A stretch of 64,000 nucleotides of DNA from Saccharothrix sp. HUAS TT1 (GCF_040744945.1 NZ_CP160453.1:2170001-2234000); one strand, 5' to 3'; positions 9,483 through 18,717 are shown, counted from the first letter of the stretch. The notes: a model not told the origin generated them from the letters alone. Numbers and translations are program-made.

Positions 9483-11951
9483 GTGTCCGAGCTGAAGCCG
9501 CTGAACCCGACCGAGCAGGATGCGCTGGTCAAGCAGATCGGCCTGACGCTGATGCGGGCCGCGCCGGAGGAGTGGCGGCACGTGACCGCGGAGTACCGCG
9601 CGACCGGCCGGTACTTCGAGCTGGCCGCCGAGGTGCGCACGGCAGACGGCGCCATGCGGGCCTGGTCACCGCCCCAGGAGGTGGCCGGCCTGTTCTCGCG
9701 GTTGCGCGCGGGCATGTACCGGGACGGCCGGGGCAGCTGGTCCAACGCCCGCTACCAGCTGGACCACCCGTCCAGCTACAACCTGGACTTCGACCGCGCC
9801 GAGCCGACCTGGACCACCCCGCCGCCGCCGCAGGCGTACCTGGACGAGATGCGGTTCTTCCCGCGCACGGACGAGAACGTGCCGGACTGGCTGCGCCGCC
9901 GCCTCCAGCCGCCCGCGGACCAGCCCCAGCCGGCGCGGGCGTTCCGCACGGCCCGGGTGTTCGACGGCGCCGGGCCCAACGGCCGCCCCTCGGTGAACCG
10001 CCCACCGGTCCCCGACACCGACCGCGACCTGCTGCTGCTCTACTTGGACCGCGCTCCCGTCGCCGTGATCGGGCGCGGCTTCGACGCCGACGTGCTGAAC
10101 CCCGACGCGCCCTCGGTCGTCCCGGTCGCCTTCCAGACCGACGGCCACTGGATCTGGCCCGCCGCCGTCGGCTACTACCTGCGCGCCTACGGCGTGCCGC
10201 CCGAGCCCGAGCTGGTCGAACGGGCCAAGGCCCAGGACTTCGTGCTGCCCGAGGTGACCGAGGAGGCCCGCGTCGCCGCCGCCGCCAACCTCGGCGCGCC
10301 GGCCGCGCCCCAGGGCACCGAACTCCCCGCCGCCGACCCGCTGCCCGAACCGCCGGCCGCCGAGACCATCGCCGCCCCCCTCCCCGCGCCGCAGGCCGAT
10401 GACCAGCCCCACCGGCCGGACGAGCCGGCCGCCCCGGCGGACGTCGAGGAGACCGCGAACCTCTCCGACCTGAAGCCGGAAGTCATCGAGTACGCCTCGG
10501 AGGGCCCGCCCTACCGCGTCCGCTTCGACGAGGACGGCCCGGTGATCGACGACCGGTACCGCCGCGAGTCCTACGTGGAGGGCATGGACCTCTTCGCGCC
10601 GGCGGCGTACGAGCGGGAGCTGAACGACACCCAGACCTGGAACCCGTTCACCGACGAGGAACCGGACCCCGCGCCCGCCCAGGAGACCGGCGAGGTCGAG
10701 GCCGTCCCCGAGGAACCCGAACCCCGGCCCGCCGAGGAACCGACCACCGAGCCCGAACCGGACCGCCAGGCCGACGAGGCCGAGGTCACCGCCGCGTTCG
10801 AGGTCGACCAGGCGGACCTGTACACCCCCGAGCACGACGACGATGACGACACGGCCTTCGACGAGGACCACTTCACCGAGGCCGAGGACACCCACCCGGA
10901 AGAGCCCGAGGAGCACCAGCCCTCACCGGCCCCGGACCAGCCGACCCAGTTCGCCGAGCAGGTCCCACCCCCGTTCGCCGACCAGCCGACCCAGGTCCCC
11001 CCGCCGTTCGCGGACCAACCGACCCAGTTCGCCGAACAGGTCCCACCCCCCTTCGCCGACCAGGCCACCCAGTTCGCCGAGGCGGTGCAGCCGTTCGACG
11101 ACGTGACCCCGCCGCCGCCACCACCGCCGACCCTGACCCCGCCACCGGTCGAACCGCGCCAGGTGACGCCGGACGAGGAACGCGAACTGGCCACCGTCCG
11201 CCGCGCCCTGGACGACCTCGACGTGCCACCCGCCGCCTACCGCTTCGGCGGCGAGCCCGCCGACCGCACCTGGCTGCTCCGCACCGAGGGCCCGGACTGG
11301 GAGGTGTCGTGGTACGACCACGGCCCGACCAACCCGGTCCGCTTCGACCGCCTCGAAGACGCCGCCGCGTACCTGACCGGCAAGCTGGTCCTGACCAACC
11401 GCCGCGTCCCCCGCCCGGCCCCCATGCCACCGCCGCCACCACCGCAGCGCCCTCGCCCCCCGATGAACAACGGCTTCCGCGAGGAACCCCGCCGCCCCGC
11501 CCCACCACCACGCCCCCCGGTGGAGCAACCACCCACCCCGGCCGCCGCTCAACCGGCCGGCACCACCACGTCCACCCAGGAGCCGAAGCCCCAGCGGACG
11601 TGGCCGATCAACCCGATGAACGGCGAACCACCGCTGACCCTCTTCCGGCACAAGAAGATGGTCGAGCTGCCCGCCGGCATGGAGGTCGACCGCTTCGGCG
11701 AGGGCGAGGGCAACCTCGTCTACGCGGCGGGCACCCCCTTCCCGCAACGCTCCCTCGTGCCGTCCTGGATCAACCGCAACTACCACGTCTACCGCCTGCG
11801 CCGCCCGATCGAGGTCCTGACCGGCGTCGCCGTCCCGTGGTTCGAACAACCAGGCGGCGGCACCGCCTACCTGATGCCGAAGACGATCGACGACATGATC
11901 GCCGACGGCGTCCTCGTCGAAGTCGCCAACCAGGACCCCCCAACCCACTAA
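9483..11951 (+). CDS. TNT-domain protein with immunity-like domain and disordered linker (822 aa)
   Basis: The GTG at 9483 is preceded by a strong site (gggggaag), better than the upstream TTG at 9420. Residues 1-150 are immunity-like (NLDFDRAEPTW, then FFPRTDENVPDWLRR). Residues about 170-270 repeat the second domain of the previous protein (VPVAFQTDGHWIWPAAVGYY). An acidic Pro-rich linker at about 290-560 carries PTQFAEQVPPPFADQ-type repeats. A third small domain follows (DDLDVPPAAYRFGG...WEVSWYDHG, about 565-640), then more Pro-rich sequence. A C-terminal TNT domain spans about 700-822 (VELPAGMEVDRFG, RNYHVYRL, WFEQPGGGTAYL). It is a longer paralogue of the preceding gene, probably from tandem duplication. 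The TNT catalytic positions look intact. The 97-base gap before it could hold its own promoter. Confidence 0.75.
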   Translation: MSELKPLNPTEQDALVKQIGLTLMRAAPEEWRHVTAEYRATGRYFELAAEVRTADGAMRAWSPPQEVAGLFSRLRAGMYRDGRGSWSNARYQLDHPSSYNLDFDRAEPTWTTPPPPQAYLDEMRFFPRTDENVPDWLRRRLQPPADQPQPARAFRTARVFDGAGPNGRPSVNRPPVPDTDRDLLLLYLDRAPVAVIGRGFDADVLNPDAPSVVPVAFQTDGHWIWPAAVGYYLRAYGVPPEPELVERAKAQDFVLPEVTEEARVAAAANLGAPAAPQGTELPAADPLPEPPAAETIAAPLPAPQADDQPHRPDEPAAPADVEETANLSDLKPEVIEYASEGPPYRVRFDEDGPVIDDRYRRESYVEGMDLFAPAAYERELNDTQTWNPFTDEEPDPAPAQETGEVEAVPEEPEPRPAEEPTTEPEPDRQADEAEVTAAFEVDQADLYTPEHDDDDDTAFDEDHFTEAEDTHPEEPEEHQPSPAPDQPTQFAEQVPPPFADQPTQVPPPFADQPTQFAEQVPPPFADQATQFAEAVQPFDDVTPPPPPPPTLTPPPVEPRQVTPDEERELATVRRALDDLDVPPAAYRFGGEPADRTWLLRTEGPDWEVSWYDHGPTNPVRFDRLEDAAAYLTGKLVLTNRRVPRPAPMPPPPPPQRPRPPMNNGFREEPRRPAPPPRPPVEQPPTPAAAQPAGTTTSTQEPKPQRTWPINPMNGEPPLTLFRHKKMVELPAGMEVDRFGEGEGNLVYAAGTPFPQRSLVPSWINRNYHVYRLRRPIEVLTGVAVPWFEQPGGGTAYLMPKTIDDMIADGVLVEVANQDPPTH

Positions 11952-12015
11952 CCCACCCCCACAACCCTCACCCCCACCAACCCCCACCACATCGGACCCG
12001 CAACGCCCCCGCAGA

Positions 12016-12149
12016 GGTTCGATTTGACATGGGTTCGGGTGCCATAGGCTGGTCGAAGCCGGCAGGCCTGGCGGGACGCTCTTCCCCGCCGGGCCTGCCG
12101 GCTTTGGCCTGCACAGGGTGCCCGTAAGGGCCCCATGTCAAATCGAACC
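12016..12149. repeat. Palindromic element, copy A (nested hairpins)
   Basis: Outer arms ggttcgatttgacatgg (12016-12032) and its exact reverse complement (12133-12149) enclose an inner 18-bp stem (12058-12075 with 12085-12102, one wobble, 9-nt loop). It begins 65 bases after the stop of the TNT gene. A shorter copy in opposite orientation lies at 18613-18677, and about 30 bases inside plus flanking bases (ccaccacatcggacccgc) are also shared. It may be a miniature mobile element or a transposed terminator. The rest of the 394-base gap up to mdh holds only its leader, with two ggtaacc repeats (12218 and 12237) and no other gene. Confidence 0.8.
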
Positions 12150-12282
12150 GGACTCTCCCCGACCCCTGATGATGTCCACTGTCACACCCTCATCCCCCGT
12201 CCCGCCGTTCCCCAGTTGGTAACCTCCGACCTACCGGGTAACCCCGCCCGGTGCGCGGTCCCGGAGTAGAGACCGCCGCTGA

Positions 12283-13335
<1,053 letters not shown>

Positions 13336-13345
13336 AGCACCACGA

Positions 13346-13382
13346 CCACGGGGAGGGCCGCCGCCGGTGGTCCTCCCCGTGG
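13346..13382 (+). terminator. Hairpin terminator after mdh
   Basis: A perfect 11-bp stem (ccacggggagg at 13346-13356, cctccccgtgg at 13372-13382) with a 15-nt loop starts 11 bases after the mdh stop. It has no U-tract, as is usual for actinomycete terminators. Its 3' edge is only 12 bases before the ATG of the next gene, so it must also lie in the leader of that gene if the two are co-transcribed. Confidence 0.65.
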
Positions 13383-13394
13383 CATGTTGGGCGC

Positions 13395-14204
13395 ATGAAC
13401 ACCTGGCCCGTGCCCACCCCAGACCTGCCCGCCGACGTGCACCCGGCCCTCGCGGCCACCGCGACCGCCGCCTCCCGCGCGTTCGCCCAGGCGCGCCGCG
13501 ACTTCACCCGCGTCCAGCTGCGCGAGGAGGTCGCCGACGGCGCCGACGGCACGCCCACCATGCGGGTCGACGCGATCGTGGAGGCCGCGATCGCCGAAGC
13601 CGCCGCCGGAGCGGGCGCGAACCTGCTGTCCGAGGAAGCCGGGTTCCTCGACAACGGCTCCGCCGCCACCCTCGTCATCGACCCGGTGGACGGGTCCGCG
13701 AACGCCGCCATGGGCGTTCCGCTCTCCTGCTTCGCCGGCGCCCTGGTGATCGACGACCAGCCGGTCGAAGCCCTGACCGTCTGGTTCGACACCGGCCGCG
13801 CGTGGTCGGCTCACGCGGGCAGGCCCACGCCGTTCCGCACGTCCGGCCGCACCACCCTCAAGGGCGCCTCCATGTGCATGATGCGGCCGAAGCGCGGCAC
13901 CGAGGAAGCCTGGTCGCGGGTGGCGAACCAGGCCGACCGGATTCGCATCCTCTCCACCACGTGCCTGGAAACGGTGCTGGTCGCCGAGGGCTCCGTGGAC
14001 GCGTTCGCCGACCCGGGCTCCGACACCCACCGCCTGATGGACCTGATCGCCGCCCTGGTCACCGTCCCGGCCGCCGGCGGGGTGCTGCTCGACCTGCACG
14101 GCCGCCCGCTGACCTTCGACCTCGACCTGTCCCGCCGCTGGTCCGGCGTCGCCGCCGCGACCCCCGCCCTGGCCGACGACCTGATCGCCACCATCCTGGG
14201 CTGA
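13395..14204 (+). CDS. Inositol monophosphatase family protein
   Basis: A 269-residue member of the Mg2+-dependent FIG/IMPase superfamily, which hydrolyses sugar or inositol phosphates. Metal-site motifs are visible: the Glu pair in LLSEEAGF (about residues 75-82) and DPVDGSANAAMGVP (about 95-108), the family DPxDGTxN signature with Ser for Thr. The second metal motif is weak: GSDTHRLMDLIAA near residue 217 replaces the usual WDxAAG, so the substrate may differ from inositol-1-phosphate. The start is the ATG at 13395. Candidates for its role include histidinol phosphatase-like or inositol phosphate turnover; sequence alone cannot decide. Confidence 0.85.
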   Translation: MNTWPVPTPDLPADVHPALAATATAASRAFAQARRDFTRVQLREEVADGADGTPTMRVDAIVEAAIAEAAAGAGANLLSEEAGFLDNGSAATLVIDPVDGSANAAMGVPLSCFAGALVIDDQPVEALTVWFDTGRAWSAHAGRPTPFRTSGRTTLKGASMCMMRPKRGTEEAWSRVANQADRIRILSTTCLETVLVAEGSVDAFADPGSDTHRLMDLIAALVTVPAAGGVLLDLHGRPLTFDLDLSRRWSGVAAATPALADDLIATILG

Positions 14205-14303
14205 CTGACCGTTTCACTCACCCTCGGTAACCCACCCGCAGCTCACCCATCGTTCACCTCGTAAGTGCTCGCCTTCCCGGCGGCCATCGGCTTGATCAGC
14301 AGC

Positions 14304-14783
14304 TCACCGGGCAGCGACGCGGTGCCACCCGGCCCGTAGTAGTCCGACGACCGGCCGATGGCCACCGGCCCGGCGGCCCGGCGGCCCGGCGGCCCGGCGG
14401 CCCGGCGGCCCGGCGGCCCGGCGGCCCGGCGGCCCGGCGGCCCGGCGGCCCGGCGGCAAACGTTTGCCCAGTGCGCTCCGCAGCTTCTCCTTCGCCCCTG
14501 CCGGCCGTTCCGGCGTGTCCTCCCGCAGGGGTCCCGACACCGGCCCGTACGCATACAGGTCGTCCGCGAAGACGATCTTCACGTTCGCCGCCAGGTGGAC
14601 CACCGACGCGCCCTCGACCGCCCGGAGCGTCGAGGCCCGGTCCACGAGGTCGCCGCGCACGTCCTGCGCACCCTCCGGAACTCCACCCGAACGTGTGACG
14701 GCCCGGACCTCCCGCCCCTCGGCCACCAGCTGCCGGGTGCTCTCCCGGCCGATGCCCCGACCCGCTCCCGGCACGACCGCCGT
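14304..14783 (-). pseudogene. Degraded NAD-dependent epimerase/dehydratase
   Basis: Read on the minus strand, this begins with a Rossmann-like start, TAVVPGAGRGIGRESTRQL. It continues through VVHLAANV and then jumps straight to KIVFADDLYAYGP, skipping the roughly 35 residues normally between these extended-SDR motifs, so it carries an internal deletion. After EKLRSALGKR the frame enters an 8-bp tandem repeat and ends with no C-terminal domain. No convincing start codon or ribosome site exists; upstream it abuts the TetR remnant. Call: a non-functional remnant. Confidence 0.7.
14371..14457. repeat. 8-bp tandem repeat (cggcggcc), about 11 copies
   Basis: Nearly perfect head-to-tail cggcggcc units run for 87 bases inside the epimerase remnant. 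Because 8 is not a multiple of 3, each unit gained or lost shifts the reading frame; three units encode an 8-residue GRRAAGPP period on the minus strand. It is probably a slippage expansion in a dead gene. Confidence 0.9.
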
Positions 14784-14805
14784 CGGCGCGTCGAAGGGCG
14801 CGGAA

Positions 14806-15200
14806 CCACCCGACCGGGTGCGTGCGTTCGTGGAGGCGTTCAGGTCGTGGGCCATCGGGCAGCCGCACCGGTACCTGCTGCTCGGCTCGCCGCTACCCGG
14901 CTACCACGCGCCGGAGGACACGATCATGGCCGCGCACCGCACTATGAGCGCTTTCCTGAGCGTGCTGCCGACATCCGGCACACCCGGGCTCGGACCGTCC
15001 ACATTGGACGACCGGCTCCTGGTGTGGGCGGAATCGCGCGGCGAGGGGGGAAGTCCCCCGCCGTGCTGCTGACCGGCATGCGCGGCTTCACCAGGCTGCA
15101 CGGCGTGCTCAGCCTGGAAGTCTCCGGTCGGTTCGGGCCGATGGGAATCGACCCGGCGCTGATCTACCGCGCCGAGGTCGAGTCCTTGATCCTCGGTGAT
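14806..15200 (+). pseudogene. TetR-family regulator, C-terminal fragment with frameshift
   Basis: The plus strand encodes the ligand-binding (WHG-type) C-terminal domain of a TetR repressor: DRVRAFVEAFRSWAIG, then PHRYLLLGSPLPGYHAPED, and later MRGFTRLHGVLSLEVSGRF. The DNA-binding N-terminal domain is absent. The two halves lie in different frames; the shift occurs in the run ggggggaagtccccc near 15045-15060. Upstream it is fused to the antisense epimerase remnant, as if a deletion had joined two formerly divergent genes, a common regulator/target arrangement. Its 3' end overlaps the DUF1918 gene on the other strand. Confidence 0.75.
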
Positions 15201-15388
15201 TCAGGGGTCCGCGGCTCGACCAGGCTGTCGGGGCCGGGGTAGACCAGCCCCTCGTGCCCGTCGGAGAAGCGGACCAGGTACGGGGGCGCACCTTCCGAGC
15301 CGCGCACCTCGAGGATCTCGCCGATCGTCTCGTCGAGGCCCACCGCGCGGCTGTGGATGTGCAACCGGTCGCCTGCTGTCGCGTGCAT
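15164..15388 (-). CDS. DUF1918 domain-containing protein
   Basis: A 74-residue protein that reads as a DUF1918 domain: MHATAGDRLHIHSRAVG, GEILEVRG, PPYLVRFSDGHEGLVYPGPD. These small SH3-like beta-barrel proteins are widespread in actinobacteria; their function is unknown. The ATG at 15388 is chosen because ggagg sits eight bases upstream; the in-frame GTG at 15397 would touch that site. The extra C-terminal tail of about 17 residues (VEPRTPESPRIKDSTSAR) overlaps the TetR remnant and may be read-through into foreign sequence. Confidence 0.85.
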   Translation of the reverse strand: MHATAGDRLHIHSRAVGLDETIGEILEVRGSEGAPPYLVRFSDGHEGLVYPGPDSLVEPRTPESPRIKDSTSAR

Positions 15389-15493
15389 CTGCAACACCTC
15401 CGGTGCGTCACAGCGTAGGGCTGTACCGAAGGTACCGACAGCCTGGCACTTCCGCTCGACCGCAGGTGTTGCGAGCCCGGACCCCGACGAGCC

Positions 15494-15889
15494 TCAGGAG
15501 CAGGCCGTCGACAGCTTCGCCGCCCGGTCCAGCTTCTCCTGCGTCCAAGTCGCGATGTTGGCCGGGTTCAGGTCTTCCAGCGTCACCTTGCTCATGGTGT
15601 CGGACACGCCGGTGATGGCGTCCTTGACCGTGGCGTCGCCCGCCTTGGCGGCGAGGTCGTTCAGCTCCTGCGCCTTCTGCTGGGTCTCCTCCAGCGCCTT
15701 CTGCGGGTCGGTGGCGTCCGGCGTGAAGCCCGCGAGCTTGATCGCCTCGATGCACAGCGTCGCCTTGTCGGCGGCGTCGCTCACCTGGTTGGCGGCGTCC
15801 CCGGCCTGCTGCACGGCCTCGCAGCCGGACACGGCCCCGATGAGTCCCAGCGCCAACAGGATGGTGGCGACCGGACGACCTGCGCGCAT
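15494..15889 (-). CDS. Small secreted lipoprotein
   Basis: A 131-residue protein with a lipoprotein signal: a basic start (MRAGRPVA), a hydrophobic stretch (TILLALGLIGAV) and a lipobox ending SGC at residue 23. The mature part is a helical, Ala/Asp/Lys-rich chain (QQAGDAANQVSDAADKAT, then EETQQKAQELNDLAAKAGD) that could form a small coiled coil. One pair of Cys (CIEAIK and the C-terminal STACS) may form a disulfide. Similar actinobacterial proteins are of unknown function; a spanin-like or envelope-stress role is only a guess. Confidence 0.7.
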   Translation of the reverse strand: MRAGRPVATILLALGLIGAVSGCEAVQQAGDAANQVSDAADKATLCIEAIKLAGFTPDATDPQKALEETQQKAQELNDLAAKAGDATVKDAITGVSDTMSKVTLEDLNPANIATWTQEKLDRAAKLSTACS

Positions 15890-15938
15890 GGGGTGCTCCC
15901 GTTCTTAGGTGACTCTTGGGTGACCGTTTCGTCCGACT

Positions 15939-16895
15939 CTACCGACGCGCGTACAAGCGCCGCACCACGTCGTCGATTTCCGGTTCCACGACCACGAGGT
16001 CGTGCACCGCGGCCCGGCCGGCGACCGCGGAGATCAACGCCGCCGCCGTCGTGTCGGCGCGGCGGAACGTCAGGTGGTGCCGCAACCCGTTCAGCTCCTC
16101 GCGCGCCGACGTGACGCCGGGCAGCCCGCCCAGCCCGGTGGCCGGCTCCTCCAGGTCCACCACGAGGACGCGTTCCGGCGCGACCTCGGCCCGCAGCTCC
16201 TCCAGCGGCCCGTCGGCGAGCACCGTGCCGCGGTCGATCACCACCAGCCGCGGGCAGAGCCGTTCGATGTCGTCCAGGTCGTGCGTGGTGAGCAGCAACG
16301 TCGTGCCGCGCCGGCTGTTCAGCTCGGCCAGGAACTCGCGCAGCCGCTCCTTCGACTCCAGGTCCAGGCCGATCGTCGGCTCGTCCAGCACCAGCAGCTC
16401 GGGGCCGTGCAGCAGCGCCGCGGTGACCTCGCCGCGCATCCGCTGCCCGAGCGAGAGCTGGCGGACCGGCCGGTCCAGGAACGGGCCGAGGTCGAGCAGG
16501 TCGACGCACTCCCGCAGTCGGGTCCCGTAGTCGGCCCCCGGCACCCGGTAGATGGCGCGGAGCAGGTCGAAGCTGTCCCGCAGCGGCAGGTCCCACCAGA
16601 GCTGGCTGCGCTGCCCGAACACCACGCCGATCCGCCGGGCCAGCTCGCGCCTCGCCCGCGACGGGTCGACGCCGTTCACCCGGACGTGCCCGGACGTCGG
16701 CACGAGGATGCCGGTGAGCATCTTGATGGTGGTCGACTTGCCCGCCCCGTTGGGGCCGACGTAGCCCACGGCCTCGCCCGCCGCGACGTCGAAGCTGACC
16801 GCGTCGACCGCGCGGACCACGCGCTTCTCCCGCTTGAAGCGGCCGACCTTGGTGGTGAGCGTGAACTCGCGGCGCAGGTCGCGCACCTCGATCAT
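15939..16895 (-). CDS. ABC transporter ATP-binding protein
   Basis: A 318-residue ATPase subunit of an export-type ABC system. Walker A is GPNGAGKST (about residues 49-57), the Q-loop is VVFGQRSQLWWDLP, the ABC signature is LSLGQRMRGE, Walker B is LLVLDEPTIGLD, and the H-loop is LLTTHDLDDIERL. A C-terminal extension of about 75 residues follows the core. Its ATG overlaps the stop of the permease gene (ATGA). With the two upstream permeases it forms a complete heteromeric exporter. Members with this Q-loop and paired ABC-2-family permeases are common in actinobacteria and poorly characterised; drug or lipid efflux is possible. Confidence 0.93.
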   Translation of the reverse strand: MIEVRDLRREFTLTTKVGRFKREKRVVRAVDAVSFDVAAGEAVGYVGPNGAGKSTTIKMLTGILVPTSGHVRVNGVDPSRARRELARRIGVVFGQRSQLWWDLPLRDSFDLLRAIYRVPGADYGTRLRECVDLLDLGPFLDRPVRQLSLGQRMRGEVTAALLHGPELLVLDEPTIGLDLESKERLREFLAELNSRRGTTLLLTTHDLDDIERLCPRLVVIDRGTVLADGPLEELRAEVAPERVLVVDLEEPATGLGGLPGVTSAREELNGLRHHLTFRRADTTAAALISAVAGRAAVHDLVVVEPEIDDVVRRLYARR

Positions 16896-17710
16896 GATCC
16901 AGTCCCTCGGTAGTGGCGGACGGCGGTGCGCCAGACGAGGCCGGCGACCACCGCCGTGGCGACGGCGACCAGCGGTGAGAGCCAGCCCAGCAGCGCCGGG
17001 CCGCCCAGCGGGTCCGGGCGGTCGAGCAGGGCCAGGGCCGGGTAGTAGGCGACGAACGCGCCCGGGATGACGAACGCGAAGAACCGTCGCAACCACGGGC
17101 CGTAGACGGTGGCGGGGTAGGAGGTGAACGCGTTGCTGCCGTAGGTGACCGTGTTGGCCAGCTCCTGGCCGTCCACGACCCAGAAGCACAGGGCGTTCGC
17201 CGCGACCCAGACCGACGAGAAGATCACCGCGCCGCTGATCGGCGTGACCACGACCAGCGCCACCACGAGCGGGGACCACGCGATGTCGTTGGCGACCAGG
17301 GCGTAGGCGAGCGCGGCGAGCCCCGCGACGATCCGGCCGAGCTTCCTGAGGTGCAGGTCCGAGGCCATCATCTGGGCCAGCGTGCCCAGGGGGCGCAGGA
17401 GCAGGACGTCGAACGTGCCGGTGCGGATGTAGGTCGGCAGCTCGTCCAGCTGGCCCGCCACCAGGTCCGCGAAGCCGAACGCCGTGCCCGCTATCGCGTA
17501 CATCAGCACGACCTCGTGCACCGAGAACCCGCCGAGCGCGGTCACCCGGTTGAACAGCACCAGGATGATCGTCAGCTCGCCCAGCTGGTTGACCGCCTGG
17601 GCCAGGCACTGGAGGAGGAACGAGGCGCGGTAGGACAGCTGGCCGCGCAGGCGGGCGCCGACGAGCTTGGCGTAGACGCGGGTTGTCGAGGCCGGCGCTC
17701 GATCAGCCAC
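16892..17710 (-). CDS. ABC-2 family transporter permease
   Basis: A 272-residue membrane protein with about six helices (for example GELTIILVLFNRV, LVVALVVVTPISGAVIFSSV, LVAVATAVVAGLVW) and a short basic N-terminus. The segment RTGTFDVLLLRPLG in the first cytoplasmic loop is typical of the ABC-2 subfamily of paired permeases. The GTG start overlaps the previous permease stop by eight bases, and its own stop overlaps the ATPase start by four. It probably pairs with the upstream permease to form the channel. Confidence 0.88.
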   Translation of the reverse strand: MADRAPASTTRVYAKLVGARLRGQLSYRASFLLQCLAQAVNQLGELTIILVLFNRVTALGGFSVHEVVLMYAIAGTAFGFADLVAGQLDELPTYIRTGTFDVLLLRPLGTLAQMMASDLHLRKLGRIVAGLAALAYALVANDIAWSPLVVALVVVTPISGAVIFSSVWVAANALCFWVVDGQELANTVTYGSNAFTSYPATVYGPWLRRFFAFVIPGAFVAYYPALALLDRPDPLGGPALLGWLSPLVAVATAVVAGLVWRTAVRHYRGTGS

Positions 17711-18479
17711 CCTGCACCACCACCTTGCGCACGGCCCGGTTCAGCACGAAGTGGCCCGCGGCCAGCAGCGCGACCGCCCAGAACGCCTGACCGGCGAGGA
17801 ACGGCCACGGCGAACCGCGTTCCAGGAAGACGTCGATCGGCGCCTGCAGCATGCCCGCGAACGGCAGGGACCACAGGACCGGGAGCGCCCACTCCGGGAA
17901 GAACGCGAGCGGCACGGTCAAGCCGCACAGCAGCCAGGTGAGCGTCGTGTACAGCGCGTTGACGCCGCGGTTGTCGAGGAGCCAGAAGGTGCTGGCGTTG
18001 AGCAGGAACCTGAGGCCGAAGCTGATCGCCACCGCGAGCACCACGCTCACCGCGAAGGTGAGGGCGGTGGCGGGTGAGGGCCAGCGGAAGGGGAAGAACA
18101 GCGCGCCGAAGACGACCGGCGGCGCGAGCCGGACTAGGACGGCGTAACCGGCCCGGCCGAGGTCTTCGGCGAGCATCGCCAGTTGGAGGTGCCAGGGGCG
18201 GTAGAGGTCGACCACCACGTCGCCGTTGCGGACGCGGTCGGCCAGCGCCTTGTCGCCCCAGAGGACGACGACGGCCATCAGGCCCTGGCCCAGCCAGACG
18301 TAGGTGGCGGTGGCGGCGAGGTCGTAGCCGGCGATGGGGCCCTGCGTCACGGCTGCGAGCAGGATGGCCATCCTGAGCAGGCCGAACGCGACGTTCGTCG
18401 CCATTCCGGCGACCATCGCCTGTCGGTAGGTGGAGTATCTGCGGAATCCGGCCAGCGCTAGACGGGCGTAGGCGCGCAC
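17703..18479 (-). CDS. ABC transporter permease
   Basis: A 258-residue protein and first gene of the three-gene ABC operon. It starts MRAYARLALAGFRRYSTYRQ, a basic lead-in before the first helix, and has about six membrane segments (GLRMAILLAAV-like, ALTFAVSVVLAVAISFGL, FLAGQAFWAVALLAAGHFVL). The loop RVRNGDVVVDLYRPW parallels RTGTFDVLLLRPLG of its partner, so the two permeases are distant paralogues. The 5' region upstream is the 22-bp repeat array, which could hold or modify the operon promoter. Confidence 0.85.
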   Translation of the reverse strand: MRAYARLALAGFRRYSTYRQAMVAGMATNVAFGLLRMAILLAAVTQGPIAGYDLAATATYVWLGQGLMAVVVLWGDKALADRVRNGDVVVDLYRPWHLQLAMLAEDLGRAGYAVLVRLAPPVVFGALFFPFRWPSPATALTFAVSVVLAVAISFGLRFLLNASTFWLLDNRGVNALYTTLTWLLCGLTVPLAFFPEWALPVLWSLPFAGMLQAPIDVFLERGSPWPFLAGQAFWAVALLAAGHFVLNRAVRKVVVQGG

Positions 18480-18523
18480 GTCTGTTCACCCTAGGAACTC
18501 CCGCAACCGATTTTCCTCAGGTT

Positions 18524-18610
18524 CCGCGAGTCGAACGTTCCAGTACCGCGAGTCGAACGTTCCAGTACCGCGAGTCGAACACTCCCGTACCGCGAGTTCA
18601 ACGCTCAAGT
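18524..18610. repeat. 22-bp tandem repeat array (4 units)
   Basis: Four 22-base units of the type ccgcgagtcgaacgttccag(ta) begin at 18524, 18546, 18568 and 18590. The last has gagttcaac in place of gagtcgaac. The same unit, three per arm, recurs in the palindrome at 42580-42757. It lies 44 bases upstream of the ABC operon start and directly abuts the palindromic element at 18613. There are no spacers, so it is not a CRISPR. Confidence 0.85.
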
Positions 18611-18612
18611 CC

Positions 18613-18677
18613 GGTTCGATTTGACATGGGGCCCTTACGGGTGCCCTATGCAGGCCAAAGCCATGTCAAATCGAACC
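18613..18677. repeat. Palindromic element, copy B
   Basis: Arms ggttcgatttgacatgg (18613-18629) and its exact reverse complement (18661-18677) enclose 31 bases. The inner bases (gcccttacgggtgccctatg and on to caggccaaag) match the 3' half of copy A at 12 kb in reverse orientation at about 27 of 30 positions; the 18-bp inner hairpin of copy A is absent. It lies about 40 bases past the stop of the minus-strand gene at 18718, again a gene-end position. Confidence 0.8.
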
Positions 18678-18717
18678 TCTGCGGGTTGGCGGCGGGTCCG
18701 ATGTGGTGGGGATGTGG

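Noticed and set aside
14296..14868. Minus-strand Pro/Arg-rich open frames across the 8-bp repeat
   Set aside because: All three frames stay open through an 8-bp GC repeat by composition alone; only the epimerase-like part has recognisable motifs, and it is broken.
18524..18610. Possible short CRISPR array
   Set aside because: Units are head-to-tail with no spacers, and the same units form a palindrome elsewhere.
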